The position numbers and the translations under genes are program-made. The notes beneath the pieces are model-generated. The model was not told the origin of the DNA and did no database searches. It worked only from the letters and a program-made list of their open reading frames with translations. A DNA stretch of 64,000 nucleotides from Adiantum capillus-veneris (taxonomy: Eukaryota > Streptophyta > Polypodiopsida > Polypodiales > Pteridaceae), in the NCBI GenBank assembly GCA_014529385.2, contig CM043966.1:40236037-40300036 (forward strand), in the 5' to 3' direction. Below, piece after piece: positions 44,332-55,739 of the stretch (positions within the stretch are counted from its first letter, which is position 1; every line of letters starts with the position of its first letter).

Positions 44332-47300
44332 CTAATCTAGAAAGAGTGAGGTTGAAGCAACTCCAAGCTCTGAGCGCAAGAGGATGAAACGTGACTCGTT
44401 GAGGCCTTTGGTCAAAATGTCTGCAATCATCTGGTCACTTGGACAGTGTTCAACCATAATGGTTCCTTTGCGTACTTCCTACCTGACATAATGATAATGG
44501 ACAACAATGTGCTTTGACTTATTATATTGAACATAGTCTTTTGCAAGACTAATAGCACTTTGGTTGCCACACCGCAAGGGTGTGCTAGAAAGAGGAGAGT
44601 GACCAATATCAACCAGCATTTGTCGAAGACAAATCACTCACGAGCTGCAAGTGATGCCGCAACATATTCTGACTCAGTCGTAGAAACTGCAACACAACGT
44701 TGTTTCTTGCTAGTCCAAGAAACAAGACAACCATTTATAAAGAAGCAATTTCCACTAGTAGATCGCATAGATAAATGTGAGCTTGCCCAGTCTGCATCTG
44801 TGTAACCCAAAAGAGAAAGATATTGCATAGAATCCGATGTGGGTTGTCGTCGATAGACTAAACCAAAATCTGTAGTGCCTTTCAAGTATTTCAACACACG
44901 CTTTGCAGCAAACCAATGCTTAAGAGAAGGACATGCAAGATGTTGTCCAAGATAATTAGCAGCAAACAGAATATCAGGACGAGTGTTCATGCCAACAAAC
45001 TGAAGACATCCAATCAAGTTAGCATAAGGTTGATTTGTGACAAGTTGACCGCCATTGTCAGAAGTGTTCTTCGTAGAGCTCGCAAGACAAGGTGTGTTCG
45101 TTGAATGTGCAGATTCCATACCAAATTTTTGAATAGTATCTGCAATAAACTTTGATTGTCGAAGGAATAAAATACCTTTTGTACGGTTCCGTTGGATTTG
45201 AATGCCAAGACACGAGTGAATCTCTCCAAGATCCACCATATCAAATGCAGAAGACAATAACTTTTTCACTTGCTAAAGAAATCACAAATCATTGGAAACA
45301 AGGATGGTATCATCCACATAAAGAGCAAGAATCACAAAACTGCTACCTTGGCGTTTTATGTATAAGTTGGGGTCTGACGAGCAAGAGATGAATCCTTTAG
45401 AGGTGAGAAAAAGATCAAATTTTGTATACCAGGCTCGCGAAGCTTGTTTGAGACCATATAGTGCCTTATGGAGTTGAGCAACAAGGTCTTCTTTACCTGG
45501 AATAACAAACCCTTTTGGTTGTTCCATATAAATTTCCTCTTCCAAGTCACCATTAAGAAAAGCAGTTCGCACATCCATTTGATGAGCTTCTAAATCAAAT
45601 TGAACAGCAAATGCCAATAAAACTCGAACACTTGTAATGCGAACAACTGGTGAAAAAGTCTCTTGATAATCAACACCAGCTACTTGGGAGTAACCTTTTG
45701 CAACTAAACGCGCCTTGAACTTGTCAAAAGATCCATCTGCTTTTACTTTTGTTTTATAAACCCACTTACATTTAATAGTTGTACGACCAGGAGGTAATTC
45801 AGTTATTATCCATGTACCTTTAGAGATAAGAGAATCATACTCTGCTTCCATAGCCTCTTGCCATTGATCCTTTTGTGGTGAAGAGATAGCTTCATCATAA
45901 GTAATGGGATCTTCGGATTATCAGCAATATCGTCATCATAAACATGACATGAGCCATGTTCAAAATCAATAGGCACATCAACAAAAATATCAATATCATC
46001 ATTAGCAACATTCGGAATGGATGGTTGTGAAGAGGAAAGTTTCTCTATAGGAAGAGTTTCATCTTCTGAAAGAAATGGAAAAGCTTGAAGCAATGATTTA
46101 GTATCATCAGAATCATCCATGGACCATGAGCCTCCCATAAGCTGTTCGTTAAAAGTAGCATCACGATTCACAATTACTTTCTTGGAGGAAGGGTCATAGA
46201 ATTTGTAGTCTTTGGAAGTGTCAGAATATCCAATAAAAATAACTTTAAGACCAGGAGTATCAAGCTTTGTTCGTGTTTCTTTGGGAACATGAATATAAGC
46301 AATACATCCAAAGGTTCGAAAATGAGATACAGAAGGAATGTCACCTGTCCATGTTGTGATGGGTATCTTACTAGAGGGTGCAGTAGTAGGAAGATGATTC
46401 TGAATAAATACTGCTGTCAAAGTAGCTTCAGCCCAAAAAAACACGAGATAAGCCAGAATGAATCATCATACATCTTACATCATTGAGAATAGTGCGATTC
46501 TTTTGTTCAGCAACACCGTTCTGTTGAGGCGAATATGGAATAGTGTGTTCATGATGAATTCCACTGTCAGCACAGTAACTCACAAACTCTCGAGAAACAT
46601 ATTCGCCTCCATTGTCACTATGAAGCTTCTTAAGGCGACGACCAGTTTGAAGTTCCGCAGCCTTGTGGAATTGTTTGAAAACAGATAAGGCTTCAGATTT
46701 TTGTCTAAGTAGAAATACAATCGTATACCTTGAGAAATCATCAATGAAAGTAATGAAGTAGCGATATTGTGATCTCGAAGAAGGTAGGGGTTCACATATA
46801 TCAGTATGAACAAGATCCAATATGTCATGAGAATGAGTTGTATGTGAAAGAGGACAGGGTTTGCAATTGTGTTTCCCAAGAGCACAAAATTCACAAATTC
46901 CCATATGAGGATGGGCTTTAATATCCATGCCATGAACAAGATCACGACGTTGAAGATCAAGGAGTTTTGAGAAATCAGCATGAACAAAACGGTGATGCCA
47001 TACTTTGCAATCATGATCACCTGGAGCAGTGACAACATTTGCTACATCATCGTTGAGAGAGAGTTCAAACAAATTACAATTTCGAGGAGCAGTGTCTATA
47101 GTCTATCCATCTTTCTCAATTGGGCATTTGGTATGATCAAATCCAACAAACAGACCAAGATCAACAAGTCTAGCAACTGAAAGAAGATTACGTTGAAGAT
47201 CTGGTACATGTAATACTCCTCGCAAAATTCGAGTGGAAGAAGATAAGGTACCAAGATAAAAGTTTCCAATACCCTTTACTTGACAAGTAGTATCATCAGC

Positions 47301-48506
47301 AAGATAAACAACACGTTGAGTTGGCAGTGGATGATAGTTATGGAGCCACTTAGACTGATATGTCATATTTCCTGTAGCACCAGAATCGACAATAAAAAGT
47401 GATCCATCGCGTACATGAAGTATTCTATTTGGAGCAACTGAACATAGGACACAGCTTGTTTCTGGTACAATGTTGTTTCGATGTTCAGTAGCATATGCTC
47501 TATTCCGATCTGTGTCAAATCGACGCTTATAGCACATATGAGTGGGATGATCAGATCGTCCACAACATTCACAACAAGAAGAAGAAGAGTCTCTAGATAA
47601 ACATGGTTGTTTTGTGGTAATATTGTGTTCTTCATCATATTGACGTGCCCAACAATCATCTTCAGTATGTCCATTTCTGTTGCAGTAAGAACATTGCTTA
47701 TTAGGAAATTTGAGAGGAGAGAAAATATTACCGCGACGGCCACCTCTGCGGTTTCGTCGTTGAAATGGACGCCTTCGAGCATAAAAAGCTCGTTCCATCT
47801 GTTGTGACTCAGTCTCCTCGTGTGAAATCATAGTTGTATCATGACTAGCATTACGACGTTCTTGACGTTGAGAGTATTCAATTAAAGACATGCAGACTTG
47901 GTCGAAATCAAGACCATCTTTATTAGAGAGAATAGTAACAATGTTATCATAAGAAGAGTCCTTCACCGTATCAAGGAGAAGTGTAATCAGTTGCTTTTGT
48001 GGAACAGGATCACCGGCAGCAGCAAGTTGATTAATAATAGATTTGAAAGATTCAATATGTCCCGTCATGGCAGTACCAATTTCATATTGTAACTTGTTAA
48101 GCAACCCTCTCAAATAAAGTATTTCTGTGACAGATTTCTTCTGAAAGTTTTCAATAAGGTACTTCCATACGTCGTGGGAAGTAGGCAGTTCGTACATATC
48201 AAGCAAAAGGGAATCAGTAAGAGCAGAAAGAATATACCGACGAGCTACTTTATCACGTCATTGCCAATCCGTATAGGCAACACTCCAATCTTCAAATATA
48301 GGTCCTTCAGTGATAACAACGTTATCATTATCCGTATCAACAGGCTGAGGCGGACAAACACGATTTCCAAGAACAACATCGGAGAGTTCATCGCCTTCAA
48401 AAATTAACAACATCTTTGCTTTCTAGCCTAGAAAACCTTGACCTTGGAAAGGAGGAACAGAACGCTGGCCAGAAGGAAAACCGTTGACGAGAATATTCAT
48501 AGCCAT
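44332..48506 (-). pseudogene. copia-1 gag-pol polyprotein, several lesions
   Basis: Start ATG at 48,506 (MAMNILVNGFPSG). Gag (UBN2-type) with zinc knuckle CSYCNRNGHTEDDC; a second cluster CCECCGRSDHPTHMC; protease FIVDSGATGNMT. Then pre-integrase (WHHRFVHADFSKLLDLQ; CEFCALGKHNCKPCP) and integrase with FIDDFSRYTIVF, LHSDNGGEY and SPQQNGVAEQKN (D-D-E). RT follows with KWVYKTKVKADGS, ALYVDDTILVS (YVDD) and YTDADWASS, then RNase H with STTESEYVAAS. The C-terminus probably ends at TAG 44,332-44,334. Lesions: TAG 48,428; TGA 48,258; TAG 47,103; a frameshift at a 7-A run 46,435-46,441; frameshifts near 45,830, 45,275 and 44,630. The canonical copia order PR-INT-RT-RH is kept. Confidence 0.9.
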
Positions 48507-49264
48507 ATCTTGTTGCGAGAAGACGTATAAGATAAGATTGCAGAATTTGCACACCATATATGGTGAAGGCCGCAATTAAGAATGAGAGAGATATGAGGAC
48601 TGCGTTCTGTCAATGATAAACGTAAGAAGGATGTTCAAGGAACTTCCAAAGATGTGAGAGACGTCACCCAAAAAGGGCAGGGTAAAGGAGACGTTAATAA
48701 TAAAAGAGTCCTCAAAATAGAGTGGCGTGAGACGCAAGATTGACGGCCACAATACGAATAGCAAAAAGCTAAATCTTCTTGAAAAAGTTAACGCCAAAAT
48801 AAGAAAAACGATCGCGGATGCTTCACGAAGAAGTAGGACGAAGAAAGCTGCGTCAAGCTCAATTGCAGTAAAAACAACATAACTTGCTGCTGCGAACTCC
48901 GATTGACGCAAACCTAGAACTCAAATCGAAGAGCTCGAGGAGACGAACAAGTTTTGGATGAAAAGTGCCATTGCGCTATGCTCCATAGCGCTTTTCCCGT
49001 TTCTCCAAATTTTGAGCAGAACAGCAAGAAAAATTGAGATGAATTTCAGGGTTTCATCAACAAGAAAACGTAATCAACGATTAGATTGATTAGCAATAAA
49101 CGTCACACAAAATACTAATCATATTCTTCTTAACACAAAACAACCAGAGTTAACAAGAATCAATGCTCAAAAATAAAATTTGTAGCAATTTTTGAATCTT
49201 ACATGCAAATCGCATACACATACTGTTTTGTCACCATGAATTGAATCGGCGCATGATCGTTACT

Positions 49265-49276
49265 GCTCTGATACCA
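49265..49276 (-). other. copia-1 primer binding site
   Basis: Minus strand TGGTATCAGAGC, touching the 5' LTR. Complementary to initiator tRNA-Met. Confidence 0.95.
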
Positions 49277-49419
49277 TGTTGAGATGTAGAGATAAAGAGA
49301 GAGAGACGAGACAAGAGACACACCATATACACTCCCAAAGACTGATTCATATTGAGGACAAGATACAAATATATAGGTGAGACCAAGTTGAGTAGAGTGA
49401 GCCATATATAGCTCCAACA
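49277..49419 (-). repeat. copia-1 5' LTR
   Basis: TGTTGAGATG...AGCTCCAACA on the plus strand. Partner of 43,941-44,083. Confidence 0.95.
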
Positions 49420-49424
49420 TAGGC

Positions 49425-49863
49425 AATCTTCTTACGGCAAATCAGAGAAAATCTAGCCGTGGCCTGGATCAAAGGGACTGATGAAGTGTATAAGGCACTA
49501 GAAAAGAGAAACAAATATCGTGAGTTGGAATTAAAGCTAGAACAATCATAGTGCAGGGACGTGGCATTGATGCGGGTTCAGAGAGAAGAGGAGATCCTAA
49601 AGGAAATAGCGGAGCTCAAGCGAGTTAACCAACTCCTCAAAGATGGAAAACCATACACACAGTAAGAAACCTTACATCTAGGTTTGTAGGCTACTCAGTG
49701 GTGGAGCTGAAGAATAAAGTGACCATGCAATTTTAGCAAGTACCAGATAAACAAAGAAAAATGAGATACCAAAAGTCACTGGATGCGCTTAAAGACCACC
49801 TCACTAGCCATCAACCCGAAGACTATTTCAACACATAAAGCTCTGTCACGGGATGACACAGGC
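49425..49863 (+). pseudogene. Extra 3' ORF of element A, last part
   Basis: Continues the coiled-coil ORF across the copia-1 insertion (FLRQIRENLAVAWIKG; ALEKRNKYRELELKLEQ; EEEILKEIAELKRVNQLL). Hydrophobic residues recur at heptad spacing. Stops include the TAG created in the target site. It ends just before the purine tract. Confidence 0.5.
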
Positions 49864-49876
49864 GAGGAGGGGGGGA
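49864..49876 (+). other. Polypurine tract of element A
   Basis: AGGAGGGGGGGAA immediately before TGTTAGCAGC, a typical plus-strand primer site and LTR start. Confidence 0.8.
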
Positions 49877-49985
49877 ATGTTAGCAGCAAGCTAACACAGA
49901 CATCATTTTTCTAACACGGACATCATTTTTGGGAGTTCTCTTTGTAAAACATTTATTATTTTGATAAATCGGGAATATTGTAACT
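49877..49985 (+). repeat. Start of 3' LTR of element A, truncated
   Basis: TGTTAGCAGCAAGC onward, with a small internal duplication (acacagacatcatttttc / acacggacatcattttt). Cut after about 108 bp where minus-strand Helitron coding sequence begins. Confidence 0.65.
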
Positions 49986-51730
49986 CCTAAACTCCATGCA
50001 TTCTTTGCAATGCATAGTCATTGATTAAATCCACCCCTTTATTCCGCGGAGCAAGTATTTCTCGATCTCTGAAAAAACTTGCATGATCTTGCACATGACA
50101 CAAATCTCCATATATAAATCTTAGAAGATCTGTCAAACTATTTCTTGGAAGCATCATGTGTGAAGGTATTTTGACTCTATCTAAGTCTCCTCCATCATCC
50201 ATATCCCCATTGCCAATATCAAGCACCCAACACGAAAACTTTGTTGAAGCGAATTTGAACCACATTCAAGTATACACATATTTCTAGTAAGCCTCAATAT
50301 CTTTGTACATTTCCATATGTGAGAATGACACAACGAAGTGTTCGTACAACTACCTTTTGGTACAATAGGTAGTATTTGTCTGAAGTCGCCTAAAAAAAAA
50401 TGACTTTTCTACCAAACAAAGTATCTTGCTACATAATATCTCTTAAAGGTTTGTACACTGCTTCAAATGCATAGCGATGTGTCGTGGGAGCTTCATCCCA
50501 TATAAGTAAAGCTGCATTCCTTAGACGTTCTGCAAGTTGACTATTTACCTTTATATTTCAAGTTGGTTTAGAGTGAAGCTCCAAATGTATCTGAAACCTA
50601 GAATGAGTAGTTCTTCCATTACTCAAAAGCAAAGCTGCAATACCTCCGATGATGCACACACAAGAGAAATTCTACAACTTCCTCGTACTCGTGAAATAAG
50701 TGCAACTATGTAGGTAAGTTTTTCTTGAGCCACTAGGACCATCTAAGAAAAATACCTTCCTTGAATGTGTGTCAATAGCTTGCAGCACTTGGTGGTAAGC
50801 GTCTCACTGATCCTCATTTAATAATGTCTCCATACGATCTGCTATATTATGTTGCTCATCAACATTAAAAAAAAATTATTTCACCATAGCACTGGTTTCA
50901 CTTAAGGATACCATCGTTGAGTCTATTGCAGGCAATATATAACCGTAAAGCCTCTTCCCTTGTTGCAAAAATAATTCTATATGAAGCAAAGCTTGATTTT
51001 TTGCCACATCAAATCGTACACTTGCATCTAAAATACGCATCCTTAGGGCATAAACATAATCCTCACAAAATTTGGTACAAATTCTGTCCCAAAGAGCAGC
51101 CGCACGGATGAAGTGGCTCACAAAAGACTAATATGATTGCAAAGAGTTGTCTCAATTGCATTCCATTTTGAAAAAAAAGATGCCTCTTGAAGGCAAAATG
51201 ACCATTCTTCATTGTCTTGCAATAATCCTCTAGCTATACATGCCTCCTTATATGTACCATAAATGTGCCATCACACATCTGCAAGTCTTCAAAAGATTTA
51301 CATCCCTTGCAAATACTGAGTAGCATTTGTAGGTAATAAACCTCACCAGCAGTTGGAAAAATATTATACATTCGTCCAATAGAAACACCATTTGGTCGTG
51401 GACACCATGCCTTTTGACTTTTATTCCATACCCAACCAATTAGAAAGTCAATATATGTGAGGATATTTGCTTTTGGACAGTTTTGATTTGCAACAAACCA
51501 TTCTGTCAAGGTAGGTTTTTTATTTTGCTCATTATCTAACAAATATAATACATCATCACCAACTTGAAATGTAACATTAGGGAATTCGGGAGGTCATTTC
51601 GAGGGCCTTCTAAGAAAATACAAATTTTTGCCTACTCTCTCTAAAAAATTGGTGTGGTAAAAGAAAAGGTGTTCTCATCAACCGTTCAAAAAGTGTACTT
51701 CAAAGTGGATTCTTTTCACAGAGTCATAAT
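49985..51730 (-). pseudogene. Helitron helicase fragment (element H2), unrelated family to H1
   Basis: Minus-strand order: LTEWFVANQNCPKANILTYI, IGRMYNIFPTAGEVYYLQML and SFEDLQMCDGT, the plant Helitron region before the helicase. The helicase then shows FFLDGPSGSRKTYL (Walker A with Lys kept but Gly to Arg before it, 50,717-50,740), LLIWDEAPTTHRYAFEAVY (Walker B region), GDFRQILPIVPKG and FRDREILAPRNKGVDLIND. It stops at 49,985, before the last helicase motifs. Rep (HUH) sequence and the N-terminus are absent. Several stops and frameshifts. Less AT-rich, with a different helicase signature from H1, so it is a separate element. Confidence 0.82.
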
Positions 51731-52795
51731 GGCCGTAATTATTGATGGAATGTCCCCTTTTAGTTAAATTGAATGCACCTCATCATATAGGAAGGAATTT
51801 CTTTTCCATACGATGTATGTAGTAGGAAGTCCAAGGAGTAATGGCGCTATACTCTTTCGTTTCTTGATTTTCTTGACCGTGTATTCATGGCTTCTTCCTC
51901 CACCACTTCAAACCTTCTAATTAAACGTCATAAATATCATCTACATGTTGATTTGAGTCCTGAATATGATCCTTTATGCAAGCGAAGTAAAACAAACACA
52001 ACAGTATCACAAACGGAGAAAGCAAGACTTAGAGTAGAAGGAGCAAAACACGTAGATTTTTGGACAAATGGCTCCCTCTATCCTTTGAATCCTATGACCA
52101 ATGCCTCCCCTGCATTTGTAATTCCGACTACTACTTATTGACCTTTGTAGGTGATGGAAAGAATGGTTTACTTGGCTACTTCAAAGCTCTAACTAGGAAA
52201 TCAGAAATTCAAAAAATCATTGTTCACCATCAAGCAAATGAGACTATACGACTTTGTACTTTGCATTGTGAGGACCAAAAAACCCTTTTGTAGTGCACAC
52301 AAGAAATACAGATATTGCAAGAAAAAGTGTGTAACTTACAAAGGAAAGATACTATCTTGGGTGTTCATGTGCGAAAGAAGAGACCACGAATCTTGAAAGC
52401 TTGAAGGTTGGCTCTGAGGGTCTTAAGAAAAGAATACAAGCATTGAGGTCAGGATTGTGAACCTTTTAGTTTATTTCAACTATACATTGTTTTTTCTTAT
52501 GTCTGTTATATTTTCTATGTAGACATGCTATATATCCAGACAGAGAAAACATACATCCAAAGGCAAATGTAGGAAAGAAGTTGAAGCCTTTGATAACAAG
52601 TGGTCTCACAAAGGATATAACGCATAACCAAAAGTATAAGGTTTTGCAACGGGATGTTGTTAAACATTTTATTACAAAGAGTGCATTTCTTGCAAGTGAA
52701 ATATAAGGCACACTTCACTCCCTTGGTGTGAGTAAGAGAGGGTATTCAGCTATTCAACAGTCTATCTCCTCCATTTTTGTGAATAATGGAATGAA
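51731..52795. other. Unassigned segment with a short plus-strand ORF
   Basis: An 84-codon ORF (51,887-52,141, MASSSTTSNLLIKRHKYHLH) and an overlapping frame to 52,293 may be one decayed gene with a frameshift near 52,100 (FVGDGKNGLLGYFKALTRKS). I recognise no domain. The rest of the segment shows nothing clear. Confidence 0.3.
52791..52795 (+). other. Putative target-site duplication of copia-2 (ATGAA)
   Basis: ATGAA lies outside the 3' LTR. The sequence outside the other LTR (TTTAT at 61,135-61,139), once re-oriented, reads ATAAA. This is a 4/5 match consistent with one element split by inversion. Confidence 0.5.
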
Positions 52796-53022
52796 TGTTG
52801 GAATTAGGGTTGCAGAGAAACACACACATCTTGGAGAAGACGAAGGAAGCTCAAGGCACACAATAGAGAGTGTGTTACTTAGTGTGCAATGGAAAGATCG
52901 ATAGCCCTAGAGTGATGGGCGTATATACAATGCACGGGGGAAAAAACCTCCTAAAGAGGGAAAAAATGCCCCGGCGGTCCTAGTGTGTTCACACACATCA
53001 CTACCACATGTATATGGTAACA
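52796..53022 (-). repeat. copia-2 3' LTR (227 bp)
   Basis: Plus-strand TGTTGGAATTAGGG ... TATATGGTAACA. It is the inverse of 61,140-61,366, the same length, with few differences. Confidence 0.93.
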
Positions 53023-53097
53023 AATCCTCCCTAGAGTGATGCGGTGAATGAGAGCTGGCACATGAGGAAAGGGAAGTGCCATGCCCTGAGAACAGGA

Positions 53098-54666
53098 TCA
53101 GTCCACAAAGGGGAGTAAGCCCAAAGCTTTGCGGAAAGCTTCAAGATTCTCACGAGACAATGCCTTTGTGAAAAGATCTGCAAGGTTGTCCTGTGTTAGC
53201 ACATAAGCCAAGCTGATCTCTCCTGCTGAGAGCCTCTCCCTGACATAGTGGTAATGCACCTCAATGTGCTTTGTGCGAGCATGAAAAATTGGGTTCCTCG
53301 CAATTGCCAATGCGCTCTGACTGTCAGTGTAGATAGTGTTGGCAGTGTCCTGTCCAATACCCAAATCAGCCATAAGGCGTCTGAGCCATACACACTCAAC
53401 CGTAGCTGTGAAGACTGCCCTGTACTCAGCCTCACAACTCGAAGTGGCCACAGTAGGTTGCTTCTTGCTCAACCATGATATACATGAACTGCCAAGCATG
53501 AAACAAAAACCACTTGTGGGCACTCGCGTGTCAAAACAACCAGCCCAATCTGAGTCTGAAAAAGCATGTAAGTCTGGCGGCAATGATCCCCCCTTGCGAT
53601 AAAACAAGCCAAGATGTAAAGTGCCACTAAGGTAGCGGAAAATCCTCTTGACAGCCTGCCAATGCTTAGACCCTAGGCTATGCATAAATCTGGTGACCTG
53701 TGAGACTACAAACTGAATATCCGGCCTCGTGTTGCATACATAAATGAGGCAGCCAACAGCAGTTTGGTAAAGAGTGACATTAGCAGGATCATCAGCATCA
53801 TGTAGACTCAACTTCAAACCTGTTTCCATGGGAGTGGCAATAGGTTTGCAATCCTCAAGTCCAAACTTACATAGCAATGTCTCTATGTAACTTTTCTGAC
53901 ACAAGGCAATACCACCATCACACTGCTTAAACTGTATACCCAAGTAATGATGCAACAATCCCAAATCTTTCATCTTGAAAGTAGCATTCAAATCAGCCTT
54001 AAATTCAGCAATATGTCTCTCATCTGGTCCAGTGATCAGCAAATCATCAACATAAAGAACCACAATGAGAAGTACATCACCCTCACGCTTTACATACAAT
54101 GTGCTTTCTGTTGGACTGTTACGAAAGCCTTGTTTGACCAAATGAGTGTCAGCTTTCTCATACCAAGCACGAGGAGATTGCTTCAACCCATACAAAGCCT
54201 TGTTACATTTGCACACTTTGTCCTCTTGTCCTTTTATGACAAAACCGCGAGGCTGTGTTACATAAACTTCCTCAAATATGTCACCATTCAAGAAAGCAGT
54301 AACAATGTCTGATTGATGTACATCCCAACCAAAATGAGCTGCCAATGCACATAGAAAAAGCACAGTAGTCATACGACAAGTGGGAGAAAAAGTCTCTTCA
54401 TAATCTATGCCTTTTTGGTGTGCATAACCCTTTGCAACAAGTCGAGCCTTATGGCGATCGATCTCACCATCCGGCTTGCGTTTCAACTTGTAAACCCACT
54501 TCGTACCAATGGCCTTTTTGCCAGGAGGCAAATCACATAAAGTCCATGTGTCATTTTCTATAAGTGCATCATATTCTGATTGCATGGCAGCCATCCAATT
54601 TTCTGAATTTTGTGCTTCATCAAAAGTCAGAGGCTCCTCAACATCATGTAAGCTAGACACAGCCAA
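53098..54666 (-). CDS. copia-2 RT and RNase H (3' half of pol)
   Basis: A 522-codon frame in good condition. RT: GTKWVYKLKRKPDGEIDRHK, ETFSPTCRMTTV, SDIVTAFLNGDI, YGLKQSPRAWYEK and VVLYVDDLLITG (YVDD). RNase H: FSDSDWAG, SSCEAEYRAV and IYTDSQSALAIA, with catalytic D, E and D, then the C-terminal KHIEVHYHYVRE and LADLFTKAL. It ends 75 bp from the 3' LTR. Joined to integrase upstream through one frameshift near 54,735. Confidence 0.9.
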   Translation of the reverse strand: MAVSSLHDVEEPLTFDEAQNSENWMAAMQSEYDALIENDTWTLCDLPPGKKAIGTKWVYKLKRKPDGEIDRHKARLVAKGYAHQKGIDYEETFSPTCRMTTVLFLCALAAHFGWDVHQSDIVTAFLNGDIFEEVYVTQPRGFVIKGQEDKVCKCNKALYGLKQSPRAWYEKADTHLVKQGFRNSPTESTLYVKREGDVLLIVVLYVDDLLITGPDERHIAEFKADLNATFKMKDLGLLHHYLGIQFKQCDGGIALCQKSYIETLLCKFGLEDCKPIATPMETGLKLSLHDADDPANVTLYQTAVGCLIYVCNTRPDIQFVVSQVTRFMHSLGSKHWQAVKRIFRYLSGTLHLGLFYRKGGSLPPDLHAFSDSDWAGCFDTRVPTSGFCFMLGSSCISWLSKKQPTVATSSCEAEYRAVFTATVECVWLRRLMADLGIGQDTANTIYTDSQSALAIARNPIFHARTKHIEVHYHYVRERLSAGEISLAYVLTQDNLADLFTKALSRENLEAFRKALGLLPFVD

Positions 54667-55739
54667 AGCATAACAATCTGATGCATAAGATGCATGGCGA
54701 GAGCCTGAACGAGTACGACAGACAAAGGTGCATCCAATTTACTGTCAAGCAAAGTGTGCACCAGCCATTTTGGCATACCTCTAGCCTGCTCATTTTCAGC
54801 CCTTTCCTCATCAAGTACATCATGTACATCTGCATCAGTAATAGGCTGGTCTAAAACATTTTCAGAAACCCCCATAGGCTGTACATTTTCCTCATTGGAA
54901 CTTACATTCGTATTTCCACCACTGAAAAGAGGCAACAAAGTGTCATAAATGTCTTGTGAGCTTACATTACTATCTCTGGTACATGACAGCAAGGGCTGAA
55001 CAGAATCTTCCACAAACACTACATCCCGTGAGACCAGAATACGTTTTTTTTGCGAATAATACAACCTGTAACCTTTGCTTTCAGCACTATAACCAACAAA
55101 AATACATTTGACAGCCTTATCATCCAATTTTCTGCGCTGCACTTGTGGCACCAAAGCATATGCCAAACAACCAAAAACACACATGTGCTCAATAGAAGGC
55201 TTTCTATCATGCCATGCTTCATATGGAGTAATAGACTGCAAAGCTTTCATAGGACACCTGTTACGTACATAAGTGGCACACATGATGGCCTCAAGCCAAA
55301 AAGAATGCGGTAAAGCTTGACTTTTTACCATACATCGTGCCATTTCCGTCAGTGACCTGTTTTCCCTCTCAGCAACACCATTTTGCTGAGGTGTATAAGG
55401 CACTGTACATTGGTGTTTTATCCCATGACTAGCCAGAAATGCATTAAATTCATGAGACATATACTCCCCCCCTCGATCGGAACGGAGGGTGCCCATAGTA
55501 CATTTCGAGACATTTTCAGCCATAGCCAGAAATTGTTTGAAGCACATAAAAACTTCGGACTTCACTTTAAGCGGAAATACCCATGCATGCCTGGAATAAT
55601 CATCAATGAAAGTCACGAAGTACAAGTAATTGCCCAAGGACGGAGTTTGCATGGGCCCACAAACATCACTATGCACAAGCTGCAACGTGCATGTGGCCCG
55701 AATTGAACCATCCTTTGGAAACTTAGAACGCGGGAAGTG
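54667..55739 (-). pseudogene. copia-2 integrase, cut at the inversion breakpoint
   Basis: From HFPRSKFPKDGSIRATC downward: HSDVCGPM, VTFIDDYSRHAWVFPLK, LRSDRGGEYMSHEF and TPQQNGVAERENRS (D-D-E), then CVFGCLAYALVP, KCIFVGYSAESKGYRLY and an acidic linker. The pre-integrase part that should precede it is absent here. Instead the frame runs into PLE sequence beyond 55,740. The missing part is on the plus strand up to 63,387. One frameshift near 54,735 separates it from RT. Confidence 0.88.

Larger units (their letters stand above)
43941..49419 (-). mobile_element. Ty1/copia element with 143-bp LTRs (copia-1)
   Basis: 5,479 bp, minus strand, with LTRs at 43,941-44,083 and 49,277-49,419, a 5-bp target duplication TAGGC, a primer site and a purine tract. 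By eye the LTRs differ at 4 of 143 positions, so it is a fairly recent insertion and the youngest retrotransposon whose age can be judged here. It lies inside the coiled-coil ORF of element A. Confidence 0.95.
19280..49985 (+). mobile_element. Very long Athila-like Ty3/gypsy element (element A), nested host of four insertions
   Basis: Plus-strand order: part of the 5' LTR, primer site, 2.2-kb leader with tandem repeats, gag, pol, a long 3' region with extra ORFs, polypurine tract and the start of the 3' LTR. pol has a single RNase H directly before integrase and no aRNH. That, the primer site and the long 3' ORF region favour the Athila lineage. Removing CACTA-1 (7.8 kb), the TTAA element (1.3 kb), the foldback (about 0.8 kb) and copia-1 (5.5 kb) leaves about 15 kb internal. 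All ORFs carry stops or frameshifts. The 5' LTR is cut by CACTA-2 and the 3' LTR by a Helitron fragment. Confidence 0.72.
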
